A stretch of DNA of 64,000 nt from a virus. Below, piece by piece: positions 33,257 to 42,572 of the stretch. Position 1 is the first letter of the stretch, and each line of letters opens with the position of its first letter. Position numbers and translations under genes: made by a program. The notes below the pieces were generated by a model. That model did not search any database. It had not been told where the DNA came from and saw nothing but the letters and a program-made list of their open reading frames with translations. The stretch lies in IMG/VR virus record IMGVR_UViG_3300021960_006131, positions 1 through 64,000 of that record. One strand, given 5' to 3'.

Positions 33257-34942
33257 TTATTGTGTTCCACCTAAGCCATCATTATCAGTGTCCCATCCTA
33301 TACTACTGCCTGCTTTCTTTTTAAAATCAGGCTCGTCCGCATACTTGTCATCATCGTAATCATCTTGGCTTTCACCGGTTTGGCGTCTGTCTTTTCTGTT
33401 TTCAGTTCTGTCTCGGACATCTATAACTTGCACTACACCATCTTCATCAACTTCTCTGTGTGCATATATTTCTACAGCACGTTCGCCTTTGGGTTTTTGA
33501 ATATCTTCTTCCTCAACCTCTAATGGTCTAACTTCTAAACTGTCATACCATTCTACTAAGTTAGGGAATGTTTTTCTAAAATCCTTTCCTCTTCTTACAT
33601 CATACTGATCATAAAAAACTTTAAAGTCATGTTCTAACTTCCATCTATCAGCAGTATTTCTATGAGGTGTTTTAACAACGTCTAAGTATTCTATTAGTCT
33701 ACTTAGTTGATCTGCTTCCCAAGATTGTACTAATGCTCTGCCTGTGCCGTCGACTTCATTCTTTTCTTGTACTTTTCTATGCCATGCTAATAATTGATCG
33801 TGGTACTTTGATCTTAAATGATCTGGAAGTGTTAATGCACTTTGAAAACTTGGAAAACGCAATATGTTTACACTAAAACTTGGCTTATTATGACCAAACT
33901 CTCTTTTAAGTTCTAAAACCCAATCTAAAAATTCTACCATGCTGTCTAAACACAATGCATTAATAGTCATCATCATATGAAAGCCTTCTATTTTACCTTC
34001 TCTTAACATCTTAACACAATTTTGACTAAACTGCGGAAAATCTAATCCATCTCTAATGTACTCCCCTTGAGCACCAAAAGCCTCGCCACTTGTATATAAA
34101 TGAAAACGTTCAACGTGTTGAGTTGCTTCTGCAAGTTTTGTTATTAGTGTATCCTTTGCACCCAAGTTACTGTTAATTGCATAACGCATTTTCTTTGCAT
34201 TAGGATGAATGTCACCGTTTTCTTTGAACCAATCAAATAGTCCCCAAACACTAGCACTCATTGTAGGCTCGCCGCCTGTGATTCTTAATTCGTCTAGTTC
34301 TAAACTTAGTTCAGGCCACCATTCCCAAAATGCTTTCACATAAGGATTCTCTTCGTCTTTTTCAAATGGATCGGCGTAAGGAGCATCATCTATAAAATGC
34401 CCTCTTGCATCACTTCTAATATTTGAGTAACCGCCATTAGTTCTTATGTCTTTTACCCATGTAGAGGAGAATGCTGGGTTACAATAACTACATGCAAACT
34501 GACATGTTCTATCAAAAGCAATTTCTAAAGTTTTTAAGTTTACATCTTCTGCTGGATCCATGTTTGCAATTCGTTGCAATTCTGCATCACTGTAAATATG
34601 TGTTTTAAATGTCCTATCGCTGACAGGTCTACTGCCATCAGCATCTTTTTCCATGTCTTCAATTTTCCAGCAATATTCACATTCCTTAGGTCTTGTGCCT
34701 TCTAACATCATTTGACGCATTTTCTTTTTGTGTCGAGTGTTATGAATTGCACTTGGATTAGTTTTTATTTCTTCTTTATCAATGTTATGTGCAGGGGGAT
34801 GGTGGCAACTTGCTGTGCCTCCGTGTCCTAGCCAAATAGTTGCATTGTACCATTTAGCACCACAAAACGAATCTGATATCGGATCAATTACTCTTGTTCT
34901 ATAGTCATCAAATGATTCATTCGGTTGTCTACCTTTACTCAT
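33257..34942 (-). CDS. Radical SAM enzyme with N-terminal twitch-like domain
   Basis: A 561-residue radical SAM protein. Cluster cysteines are Cys147, Cys151 and Cys154 (RTCQFACSYC) and GGEP is at 223-226. N-terminal auxiliary cysteines are Cys27 (FCGAKWYN), Cys46 (ASCHHPPAH) and CEYC at 88-91. It is closest to the next gene (SCxHPPxH is shared). The extra C-terminal tail (about 460-561) is acidic, with DDYDDDKYADE, and probably disordered. The start has AAAGGAG upstream. It follows the 510-residue relative by 10 nt. Confidence 0.9.
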   Translation of the reverse strand: MSKGRQPNESFDDYRTRVIDPISDSFCGAKWYNATIWLGHGGTASCHHPPAHNIDKEEIKTNPSAIHNTRHKKKMRQMMLEGTRPKECEYCWKIEDMEKDADGSRPVSDRTFKTHIYSDAELQRIANMDPAEDVNLKTLEIAFDRTCQFACSYCNPAFSSTWVKDIRTNGGYSNIRSDARGHFIDDAPYADPFEKDEENPYVKAFWEWWPELSLELDELRITGGEPTMSASVWGLFDWFKENGDIHPNAKKMRYAINSNLGAKDTLITKLAEATQHVERFHLYTSGEAFGAQGEYIRDGLDFPQFSQNCVKMLREGKIEGFHMMMTINALCLDSMVEFLDWVLELKREFGHNKPSFSVNILRFPSFQSALTLPDHLRSKYHDQLLAWHRKVQEKNEVDGTGRALVQSWEADQLSRLIEYLDVVKTPHRNTADRWKLEHDFKVFYDQYDVRRGKDFRKTFPNLVEWYDSLEVRPLEVEEEDIQKPKGERAVEIYAHREVDEDGVVQVIDVRDRTENRKDRRQTGESQDDYDDDKYADEPDFKKKAGSSIGWDTDNDGLGGTQ

Positions 34943-34952
34943 CTTTTCTCCT

Positions 34953-36485
34953 TTATAGCAATGCGTCTGCTTCTTTACAAATATTCCACCAGTCTTCCAT
35001 TTCAGAAAATGTTGCTAAGAAATCTGTGTTTCTTCTAGTGTCGTGTTGCGTAAAGAATTTGTAAAAATTTGCTCTTGCTTTTGTTAGTTCTTCTTGTGAC
35101 ATTTTACGGCCTTCCTTCATCCAGGCCAAATTACGTCTTACTTTGTCTATTTCAAAATCTTTAAAACCTCTATAGTCTATATTTACTTCATCTGCTTGAT
35201 TTAACTCCATAAAAGCAATACATTCTTCTAAATAGTCTTCATAATGCTGTGGCATCACTTGTATGCATTGCCATAATGGTGCTCTTAATAACGGTATATC
35301 AAACCATATTCTCTGCTTAGGTCTTATTTCATAATCACAATGTTTATGTCCGCCGTTGTCTGGTACAGGAATATATTTTGTTCCTTGTACATCTTTAGCA
35401 TATTGATCTCTAAGTTCTAAAATCCATTGTAGATATTCTTTTAAACTTGTCATACTCAGCGAATTAAATGTGTTAATAAAAGTTATTGTTGTATTATCAG
35501 TTTCACTTAATATTCGCTGTACGTTGTTTTGTAGCATTTTAAAATCCATACCGTTACGCATATATTCTGCTTGTGGACCAAACCCATCGACACTTACAAA
35601 TACTGCGAAGTTCTTACATGCTGGTGCTACATACCAGTTATTCCCTGAGTTTGGATTAAACTTTTCCGGGTCCTCCCATATTTGTATCTCTTCTAATTTC
35701 TGTAGCGATTCGATGAATTTGTCCATTAACACCGGCTTAGGTGGACACATATTCGATGTTACACTCATTTCAAGCCAAGCATTTGGATTAGTATATACAT
35801 AGTCTAATACTTTAAATGTATTACTATCCATTAATGGTTCGCCCCCTGTCATACGAAAAACTTCTAGGTTTTTATATAACTCAGGCCACCATTTCCAAAA
35901 TGCAGTAACGTATGGATTGTCTGCTTGTGATAGTTTAGCAGGCATTAAACCACCTCTGTCTAAACTTTCTATATTATTATGTTCCCCATCAACAATTTGA
36001 TAAGGTCCGTGTTCTTTGATTTCTTTTTCCCAACTGTTTGACAAATGCGGCGAGCAGTAACTACATTTTAAATTACATGCTTGGTTAAAGTTTACTTCTA
36101 CATAACGCGGATTTATATTTCCGTCTGCACCTGCTTCTGCTATTTCTTCTCTGGCGTTTTGTGCCCAGTATTCACCACTACGATAAACTCTATCACTTCT
36201 ACCGCCTACATCTTCTATACGCCAGCAGTAACTACAACCTTCAGGTCGTTCACCTGCTAACATTAGAGCACGTTGCTCTTTCTTTTCTTTTGTGTTATGT
36301 AGTGCTGAAGGATTATCAGCAAGTTCTTCTAAATTTATTTTATGTGTTGGCGGATGATAGCAACTATGTGTCATGCCGTTTGTAAGGTGCATAGAAACCT
36401 GAGTCCACTTTGCGTAACACATTGTTTCGCTTATGGCATCTAATTGTTCCTTGGCCTTGTCTGCGGCTTGATCGTAATTACTCAT
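34953..36485 (-). CDS. Radical SAM enzyme with N-terminal twitch-like domain
   Basis: A 510-residue radical SAM protein, paired with the previous one. Cluster cysteines are Cys137, Cys141 and Cys144 (QACNLKCSYC) and GGEP is at 214-217. Auxiliary cysteines are Cys23 (MCYAKWTQ), Cys42 (HSCYHPPTH) and CSYC at 84-87. HPPTH replaces the CC of the plus-strand copies, so the auxiliary cluster may have a histidine ligand in this pair. It overlaps the SDR-like gene by 4 nt. Substrate unknown. Confidence 0.9.
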   Translation of the reverse strand: MSNYDQAADKAKEQLDAISETMCYAKWTQVSMHLTNGMTHSCYHPPTHKINLEELADNPSALHNTKEKKEQRALMLAGERPEGCSYCWRIEDVGGRSDRVYRSGEYWAQNAREEIAEAGADGNINPRYVEVNFNQACNLKCSYCSPHLSNSWEKEIKEHGPYQIVDGEHNNIESLDRGGLMPAKLSQADNPYVTAFWKWWPELYKNLEVFRMTGGEPLMDSNTFKVLDYVYTNPNAWLEMSVTSNMCPPKPVLMDKFIESLQKLEEIQIWEDPEKFNPNSGNNWYVAPACKNFAVFVSVDGFGPQAEYMRNGMDFKMLQNNVQRILSETDNTTITFINTFNSLSMTSLKEYLQWILELRDQYAKDVQGTKYIPVPDNGGHKHCDYEIRPKQRIWFDIPLLRAPLWQCIQVMPQHYEDYLEECIAFMELNQADEVNIDYRGFKDFEIDKVRRNLAWMKEGRKMSQEELTKARANFYKFFTQHDTRRNTDFLATFSEMEDWWNICKEADALL

Positions 36486-37081
36486 CTTTGTAAATTTACT
36501 ACTTCTTTACCTATTGTAAGATCTATTAGTTTTAAATCTGTTCTATTTGTAATTAATTCTACAACACGTTTTGCATAGTCTGTAATGTTAGTGGCATCAA
36601 TACCGCTAGGACTTACACAGAACGCATTACACACGTTGCTAGACGCACTATATACTAATTGTTGCATCATACTTCTTAATACTGCATACATTACAAACTG
36701 TTTATCCTGTTGTGGCCATGCTGTTATTGAACTGCTTACACCACAAATTGTTATTTCTTTACTGCTATTTTCTAACCATTTTATTAACTTTGTAAAAAAT
36801 AAAAACAATGGTGTATAATTAAAAAACATACTTGACATTTGTTGTAAAGTTATATTACTATAATTCTTATTATCTATTACTAATGCAATTTGTTCTTCTA
36901 TGTTTGCATTTATTACAATTATATCAGGTACTACTTTACCATCTATAAACTTATCAAAGTCTGCATAATCAACATTATCTCTACCAAAGCCATATGTACT
37001 AATATCTTGTTCTTTAAGTTTCTTAATAATATTACCTGCGAAATCAGACGACTTTCCAAACACCCATGCTAATTTTCTCAT
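36482..37081 (-). CDS. Short-chain dehydrogenase/reductase-like protein, degenerate
   Basis: A 199-residue Rossmann-like protein. The glycine-rich start is weak (AWVFGKSSDFAGNI rather than TGxxxGxG), the NAN segment (IVINANIE) matches the SDR NNAG region, and the catalytic area reads GVSSSITAW then FVMYAVLRSM, i.e. Ser and Tyr present but Lys replaced by Arg (YxxxR). The loss of the Lys and the short length suggest altered or lost oxidoreductase activity. It could bind a nucleotide sugar. It is coupled to both neighbours by 4-nt overlaps. Confidence 0.65.
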   Translation of the reverse strand: MRKLAWVFGKSSDFAGNIIKKLKEQDISTYGFGRDNVDYADFDKFIDGKVVPDIIVINANIEEQIALVIDNKNYSNITLQQMSSMFFNYTPLFLFFTKLIKWLENSSKEITICGVSSSITAWPQQDKQFVMYAVLRSMMQQLVYSASSNVCNAFCVSPSGIDATNITDYAKRVVELITNRTDLKLIDLTIGKEVVNLQR

Positions 37082-38040
37082 GTACCTATCAATCCTTTTT
37101 CTAATAGGTCTTGTATTTGTCGCTCAGTGATCATTGCACCCCATCTTTTTGGGTTTACAAATGTTGCTTTGAAAAATTTACTCATTTGATCGTTGGGTTC
37201 GAACAGCATCATACCTTGAACTTCTTCATTGATTTCTTCTCCTAGTTCATTAACAAGTTGTTTTAGATGTTCATTGCTTTCTATATTGTTTTTTGTTTCT
37301 TCAAAAAAGCCTTTGAACCAATCGTAATCTGATATCTGATTAGTATTCCAGTTACTTAAAACTGTCATCTTACAACCTAGTCTTGCTCCATAGATTGCCC
37401 ACCAACCATTGTCTACGTCTGTGCCAACATTACACCAAACATTTAATCTGTTAAAGTTACCATACCATATCTTATCTTGGAACACATGAGGTGATACTCT
37501 TGCGCCTTGGTCTAAACTTAGTTTAACACCTTCCCTAAAGCCGGCTCTAAAGGCTTGGAATGGACTAGCAGTTTGATGTACTTCTGAGAATATATCATTC
37601 ATTTGTATGTAGTTAAGTTTCCAACAAAACTCCATACCTTCGCCATCTGTTGCGGCTTCGTGTGTATTGATACTTTTTGTATATTCTTTAGGCCAGCACT
37701 TTAATCCGCCGTTGCCGTATACTAATCCATTTAATAAATTTTTAGCATTCCAACTGAAGATACTTTCTGATATATCGTTACCATCATGATCTTTTTCTGG
37801 AAACTCTAGTTCCTGATTAAAGAATTCATCCATAACAATGTTGTCACCGTCTACTGTGATAAAACGATCTGTTTCTGATTGATTGGCACATTCTTTGTGT
37901 GCGGCATCAAAGCCTTTAACTCCGTGTACACGTTTTGCCCACGGTACTTTGTTTAGTAGGTCTGCCCAGTTTTCTTCACAGTTGGGTTCATCGTATGAAA
38001 TATAAAATATGTCTAATTCTGTGACGTCTATTTTTGCCAT
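37078..38040 (-). CDS. Glycosyltransferase-like protein, single-unit relative of the nine-repeat protein
   Basis: A 320-residue protein. Its first ~150 residues match unit 9 of the 1014-residue protein: DIFYISYDEPN, a central KGFDAAHKECA, then ITVDGDNIV (a D-x-D motif) and a GNGGLKCWP segment in place of GG-V-K-L. The C-terminal half (FRAGFREGVKLSLD) also has a counterpart there. GT-A glycosyltransferase folding is likely but not certain. The start follows a late-type promoter, with TAGGAC as a weak ribosome-binding site. It overlaps the SDR-like gene by 4 nt. Confidence 0.7.
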   Translation of the reverse strand: MAKIDVTELDIFYISYDEPNCEENWADLLNKVPWAKRVHGVKGFDAAHKECANQSETDRFITVDGDNIVMDEFFNQELEFPEKDHDGNDISESIFSWNAKNLLNGLVYGNGGLKCWPKEYTKSINTHEAATDGEGMEFCWKLNYIQMNDIFSEVHQTASPFQAFRAGFREGVKLSLDQGARVSPHVFQDKIWYGNFNRLNVWCNVGTDVDNGWWAIYGARLGCKMTVLSNWNTNQISDYDWFKGFFEETKNNIESNEHLKQLVNELGEEINEEVQGMMLFEPNDQMSKFFKATFVNPKRWGAMITERQIQDLLEKGLIGT

Positions 38041-38064
38041 ATGTGTGTCCTAATAATATACACA

Positions 38065-38072
38065 TATTTATC
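38065..38072 (-). promoter_or_regulatory. Late-type promoter GATAAATA (minus strand)
   Basis: About 25 nt upstream of the ATG at 38040 on the minus strand. It may drive the cluster 38040 down to 31208. Confidence 0.6.
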
Positions 38073-38089
38073 TTTAATTTAGTTAGGGG

Positions 38090-38707
38090 TTAGGCGACTC
38101 TGATATACTTATCAAATATTTTTCTGGTATAAATGCTTTTATCTGAACAGTCATGATTGATTTTAAATTCTAATTCTTTATTTTTGAATAAATCTGGTAA
38201 TGATATTTCTATGCTATCATATAAAAAATGCGGATCATCGATGCTGGTAATATACAATGCCATCCTTTGTTCACCTTTAAATGAAAAGTTATCTATATCA
38301 ACATTATTTGTAATATTAGTATGTAGTTTATCACTGAGTGTTACAATTACTTTATTTTTTAATCCTTGTATTTTTACGTCAAACTCTGTGTTATCAGACA
38401 GTCTTATTTGTGTTAGCATCTTTGATGCTGATTTAAACTTTTCTAGTTCTATTACTTTGGTAACAAAAGAATATACTCCTTCCTCATTGGGATTAGTTAA
38501 TACTAAAAAATCATTAACAGTTTTATTATTTTTTGGATCTTCAAATATTTTACACTGATCATATGTAAATACCGCATGGTTATATTCTAAGTAATCATCA
38601 GATTCTGCTCTTCCATAATAAGAAATAGCACCGCTGTCGTCAAAATACACGTGACGATCACTTTGCTGTTGGGCCTTTCTAGCCTTTTCTAAGTCCTCTA
38701 ACTTCAT
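38090..38707 (-). CDS. Unknown 205-residue beta-rich protein
   Basis: Overlaps the start of the upstream glycosyltransferase end by 29 nt. The protein starts with a coiled coil (MKLEDLEKARKAQQQS) and continues as strands rich in Asp, Lys and Asn. No enzyme motif is seen. It may be a carbohydrate-binding or virion accessory protein, but only context suggests that. Family not recognised. Confidence 0.65.
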   Translation of the reverse strand: MKLEDLEKARKAQQQSDRHVYFDDSGAISYYGRAESDDYLEYNHAVFTYDQCKIFEDPKNNKTVNDFLVLTNPNEEGVYSFVTKVIELEKFKSASKMLTQIRLSDNTEFDVKIQGLKNKVIVTLSDKLHTNITNNVDIDNFSFKGEQRMALYITSIDDPHFLYDSIEISLPDLFKNKELEFKINHDCSDKSIYTRKIFDKYIRVA

Positions 38708-39557
38708 CTTCTAATGTCTCTATAATATTATTTGTTAACCATTCTTTATCTACATAATGAAACGGATAGTGTTGTTGAAAGTTTCCTACTTTAAAATTGG
38801 ATACACTACTAAAATAGGTAGGTATGCTCAGTGTCCATTTTTCATCTAACAATGAACCACCTGGCAGATCCTGTATAAAACTTTTCATGTGAGTAAATGT
38901 AGGCATATCTGTTAAATCGTCTACTGTTGTTTCGCTTTCTAATCCTAATAGTTGTATTGCTAATGCATACACAACATCAGCACTTAACTTATTAGGCTTA
39001 CCATTTGGCATGTATTTAAAATAAAACCTTTGCCAATTTTCAAATATCAACTGAATCATCTTAAAAAGTTCACTTGCTGTTTCTGATTTTTTAAAATAAA
39101 AGAATGCTGTATATATGTTTGGCATATTATTTTTAATAAAGTATTCTCTATAATATTTATTGCTAGGGTCTGCTGGTTCTCCCCTATATGTTTTAATATT
39201 TGTAGTTGCCCATACATCTTTTTCTTCTAATATATCCCACCAATGACTAACATCAGTAGGAAAAATCATATCAGCATCTAGTATGACTGTTTCATCGTAT
39301 GGCGTCATATAATAGTATTTCCATTTGTTATCTATTTTCCAATCTGCATCTGCGGCATCATCCTTCCATGGAATCTCTATTACCTTATCAAAAACTTTTT
39401 TATATTTTTCTGGTACTGTACTTTTATCTTCTACACATACTGCTAGGTTACTTACTTTTGATTGTGTGATCTTTAAACTTAATGCAAGAGCATAAGCCAT
39501 TCTTAGATAATTAGTATCTGCAGAATTTTGTGCAATAACAATATAACCTTTAGACAT
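38679..39557 (-). CDS. GT8-like glycosyltransferase
   Basis: A 292-residue GT-A glycosyltransferase. The metal-binding motif is in YDETVILDADMIF (D-A-D), with the preceding YYMTPYDET strand typical of GT8-type enzymes that copy a nucleotide sugar's stereochemistry. The N-terminal YIVIAQNSADTNYLRMAYALALSLK is the classic start. The C-terminal HYPFHYVDKEW holds candidate histidine ligands. A paralogue is encoded at 40328. GAGG precedes the start. Donor and acceptor are unknown. Confidence 0.8.
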   Translation of the reverse strand: MSKGYIVIAQNSADTNYLRMAYALALSLKITQSKVSNLAVCVEDKSTVPEKYKKVFDKVIEIPWKDDAADADWKIDNKWKYYYMTPYDETVILDADMIFPTDVSHWWDILEEKDVWATTNIKTYRGEPADPSNKYYREYFIKNNMPNIYTAFFYFKKSETASELFKMIQLIFENWQRFYFKYMPNGKPNKLSADVVYALAIQLLGLESETTVDDLTDMPTFTHMKSFIQDLPGGSLLDEKWTLSIPTYFSSVSNFKVGNFQQHYPFHYVDKEWLTNNIIETLEDEVRGLRKG

Positions 39558-40335
39558 TTTCTAGCCTCGGTTTGATATGTTCTTCAAAATACATTCTATA
39601 CCCTTTTTCGTTTGGGTGATTTTGATAATCATCTTCGCTCCAGACATCGCTATCAAGTTCTTCATATTTTATTACTTCTTGTTGTATGCCTGGTAGATCA
39701 ATACAATCTTTGATTTGATCTGTTAAATGTGTATACATCCATTTATGCTCAGGATTCAACACTTTTTGTCTATGCTTTTCATTTATCCATATAAACATAA
39801 CTTTTATATTATGTTTTTCACAAAAAGATTTTACCAAATTATATAATGTTAATGTATTAAGTATGTCTGTGTATTCGTGTTGTAAATTTACATAATATTG
39901 AGTAGATAAATGATATAGTTCTGGAAATTCTTTCTCAACATCTTGATGCGAATGCCACGGAGCAATAGATACCCAGCCATTGTCTTCTATAGAAACTGCA
40001 TCATAATCTGTAAAACTTCTAGGGGTAATAACTCTCTCCCCCAAAAATAAATTTGGACTATCTGGAATCATTTCGCGGCTAGATAAAAAAGCATATCTAT
40101 GGATCATTGTCCATTGCACTATTCCAAATATGTCTTCTGGTAAAACACCTGAGTCTAGTTTTTGTTTTACATGATTCATAAATGTATGTGCAATAAATTG
40201 ATTACCGCATCCACCTACACCTAGTGGTATTAATTCTCTACCCAAATGTTCTGCAACAAAGTCATTCCACATTTTATGCGGTGTGGATATTGTGTCACTA
40301 AAACTACAACCAGATGATATAAAATACTTAGGCAT
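39550..40335 (-). CDS. SGNH-hydrolase-like protein
   Basis: The ATG at 40335 (MPKYFISSG) is chosen because GGAG precedes it; the longer 40362 start is unlikely. The 261-residue protein has the SGNH blocks: SGCSFSD near the start (nucleophile Ser), GVGGCGNQ (Gly and Asn) and a final NHPNEKGYRMY with the histidine. Such enzymes remove or transfer acyl groups on sugars. A role in acetyl decoration or removal on the phage-directed glycan is reasonable. It lies between two GT8-like genes. Confidence 0.7.
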   Translation of the reverse strand: MPKYFISSGCSFSDTISTPHKMWNDFVAEHLGRELIPLGVGGCGNQFIAHTFMNHVKQKLDSGVLPEDIFGIVQWTMIHRYAFLSSREMIPDSPNLFLGERVITPRSFTDYDAVSIEDNGWVSIAPWHSHQDVEKEFPELYHLSTQYYVNLQHEYTDILNTLTLYNLVKSFCEKHNIKVMFIWINEKHRQKVLNPEHKWMYTHLTDQIKDCIDLPGIQQEVIKYEELDSDVWSEDDYQNHPNEKGYRMYFEEHIKPRLENV

Positions 40336-41209
40336 TATATATCTCCAGTAATTTATCTGCATGTCTTTGAAGTGCCCACTTATTCATAATGTGTAAGTCT
40401 ACATCTTTCCATCTGCTTAGTTGAAAATCTGCATTTGATTTAGGTTTTTCTAAAAACATTGTGATATCATTTACAGCATTCACTTCATGTATATCATCCC
40501 AATCAAATGTTTTATACATTTTTTCTATGGGTAATTGTTGTTGTGCTTCACTTTTAAATCCATTCATAACATGAGCGGCAACACTAAAACTGTAATCGTT
40601 TCTGTAAAGCATGCCTGGTATTTCATATAAGTCTTTATAGTAGTTCCAATTTTCTTTTACGTCTTTTACTACATTAAAAAAACTTTCTACATATGGCGTC
40701 TTTTTAAAATACACAACTGTTGCCCAATACATTGATATACCAAAATCGCTTATTCTTTTATATGATTCTGATCTACCAAATTGTATATCTTGCACATCTC
40801 TGTGTAGCATAATATCGTTTTTATGATCCCAACAAGCATTTAAACTGTCGCTGAGTACTAAGTAATCTACATCCATTACTATGGTTTCGTCATAAGGTGA
40901 TATATCATATGCATCGCATCTGTTAGCATTGTAGAATGGTAATACTTTTACACTATGATTAGTGTCTCTATAATTGCGATGATTTTTTGCTTTGAAGTCT
41001 AAATCTTTTTCAGCAATAATTATATTATCAATATAATCTTCTACTTTGATATTTTTAGATGTGTAGTCATACGAGTTTTGATCAGTAACTACTGTAATGC
41101 TATGCTTACCAAGATTGTATCTAATCATACTTGCTGTTACACAGGCAAGTTTTAAATACTCAATCTCTTCATTGTTATGAGCGTATAATAAAAATCCTTT
41201 AGTCGTCAT
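40328..41209 (-). CDS. GT8-like glycosyltransferase, paralogue
   Basis: A 293-residue relative of the gene at 38679. The D-x-D motif is in SPYDETIVMDVDYLV. The start GFLLYAHNNEEIEYLKLACV corresponds to the paralogue's start. It overlaps the neighbouring genes by 8 and 11 nt. Two copies of a GT8-like enzyme separated by an esterase suggest an alternating glycan unit. Substrate unknown. Confidence 0.8.
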   Translation of the reverse strand: MTTKGFLLYAHNNEEIEYLKLACVTASMIRYNLGKHSITVVTDQNSYDYTSKNIKVEDYIDNIIIAEKDLDFKAKNHRNYRDTNHSVKVLPFYNANRCDAYDISPYDETIVMDVDYLVLSDSLNACWDHKNDIMLHRDVQDIQFGRSESYKRISDFGISMYWATVVYFKKTPYVESFFNVVKDVKENWNYYKDLYEIPGMLYRNDYSFSVAAHVMNGFKSEAQQQLPIEKMYKTFDWDDIHEVNAVNDITMFLEKPKSNADFQLSRWKDVDLHIMNKWALQRHADKLLEIYNA

Positions 41210-41561
41210 CGAGATCTATGTCTATTAGTTTATGGACCTTGCGAGCCTTTCTTAACTTGACATATTCTGCATGATAATCATTTGTCACTTCAAAGTATCT
41301 ACTCAACAGTTCATCTAAAAATGCTGATAGGTCTTCTATTTGTATAGGGTTTTCGTAGTTGTCTATTAAGACACTTTCGTTATACTCTTTTTCAATTAGT
41401 GTATTTACAAATGTTATTAGTTCTTGTGATACTGTAAATGTACCACCATTTGTAGAAAGGATAAGCCTCGTTTGAGTTTTGGATCTCAAAGAGGCTATCT
41501 GATTATTTAATGTTTGCCGATAATTGGCGAATTCTAATGCTTTGGTAAGTCGCTCACTCAT
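41199..41561 (-). CDS. Conserved small phage protein of unknown function (120 aa)
   Basis: The layout (EFANYRQTLNNQIASLRSK, a NGGTFTVSQELITFV strand-helix, then YENPIQIEDLSAFL and YFEVTNDYHAEYVKLRKAR) matches a small protein family I associate with T4-like marine-phage structural regions. It may be a virion accessory. It overlaps the glycosyltransferase by 11 nt. A late-type AATAAATA lies about 30 nt upstream of its ATG. Confidence 0.75.
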   Translation of the reverse strand: MSERLTKALEFANYRQTLNNQIASLRSKTQTRLILSTNGGTFTVSQELITFVNTLIEKEYNESVLIDNYENPIQIEDLSAFLDELLSRYFEVTNDYHAEYVKLRKARKVHKLIDIDLDDD

Positions 41562-41591
41562 ACAAGTCCTGTGTTGTGTATATTTACAAAC

Positions 41592-41599
41592 TATTTATT
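41592..41599 (-). promoter_or_regulatory. Late-type promoter AATAAATA (minus strand)
   Basis: NATAAATA match upstream of the gene starting at 41561. Its surroundings are AT-rich, so this is a weaker site. Confidence 0.45.
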
Positions 41600-41600
41600 A

Positions 41601-42497
41601 TTATAAATCTGAGTTTGTAGTATAAGTCGGTGTAGCAACTACAACACTATAACCATTTGGCAATGTTCCACTATTAGGTCTATACTGTCCAGAAACACTT
41701 GTTAATGTTCCGTCAACACTATCAAAATATCCTCTACCTGTATGTGAATCACCAAATGTGATTAAAAATCTCAATACAGTTGAACTATCTGCTCTTGCTT
41801 GAATAGAATAATAGTTAGTTGAGTATGACCCAGAACCTGCTTTAGTATATATAGTTTGGTATGTTGTTGTTAAATCATTATTACCAATACTTGTAGTAGT
41901 TCCTGAACTTGCAGTAGTTTGAGTATAATTCATTTTAATTGTACCCATAGCACTTAACATGTTGGTCCAGTCTGTGTTCTGATCAGTAGTTGAACCACCA
42001 CTTCTACTTGCTGTAAAATATAAACTTCCGCCTGCATTAAAAAATGCATTTCTAATTGCGGCACTTCCAAAAGTAACAGTAACATCATGAGTAACTGTAG
42101 TACTCCATGCGGCTGTTCTAGTACTAGTGTCTTTTGCTTCTTGCGACAAGTATGACGCATCAGCAGTTAACCTAGCATTATATCCGTTAGTTATTGTAGA
42201 TTGTATATTATTTAAATCTGTGTCTTGAATTAGTGCGGCATTACTAACGTCTGAAACGTTGTTACTTGCACCTGTATAAACTGCAATATCCTGAGCGGCA
42301 TTAATTATGTCATTAGTGTTTGTGTCGGTAATTGTTGCACCGGCGGCTGGATTATGAACACTCCAACTTTGACCCCAACCTTCGTTTGAGCCACCTGGAG
42401 TACCAGTTATTAATAAAATATTATTCCTTGCAACGTCCCAATCAGCGGCGGTTATTGTTGAACCTGCTGATCTATTCGTCATGGTTGATAATGCCAT
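41601..42497 (-). CDS. Virion fibre-like structural protein (298 aa)
   Basis: A protein low in charge and rich in Ser, Thr, Asn and Gly, as is typical for phage fibres. It has STMTNRSAGSTITAADWD at the start and many short strands (AAGATITDTNTNDIINAAQDI). No chaperone or enzyme motif. The mature fold is probably beta-helical or beta-sandwich. Late-type promoter GATAAATA and AGGAG lie upstream of the ATG. It is a separate fibre gene embedded among glycosyltransferases. Confidence 0.7.
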   Translation of the reverse strand: MALSTMTNRSAGSTITAADWDVARNNILLITGTPGGSNEGWGQSWSVHNPAAGATITDTNTNDIINAAQDIAVYTGASNNVSDVSNAALIQDTDLNNIQSTITNGYNARLTADASYLSQEAKDTSTRTAAWSTTVTHDVTVTFGSAAIRNAFFNAGGSLYFTASRSGGSTTDQNTDWTNMLSAMGTIKMNYTQTTASSGTTTSIGNNDLTTTYQTIYTKAGSGSYSTNYYSIQARADSSTVLRFLITFGDSHTGRGYFDSVDGTLTSVSGQYRPNSGTLPNGYSVVVATPTYTTNSDL

Positions 42498-42552
42498 TGT
42501 TTTCTCCTAAATCGATTTAGTTGTTACCTTGCGATAACATTTTGTACAAATG

Positions 42553-42560
42553 TATTTATC
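42553..42560 (-). promoter_or_regulatory. Late-type promoter GATAAATA (minus strand)
   Basis: About 55 nt upstream of the ATG at 42497; AGGAG lies between. It separates the fibre-like gene from the three-domain enzyme upstream. Confidence 0.6.
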
Positions 42561-42572
42561 AAAAATAAGTGA

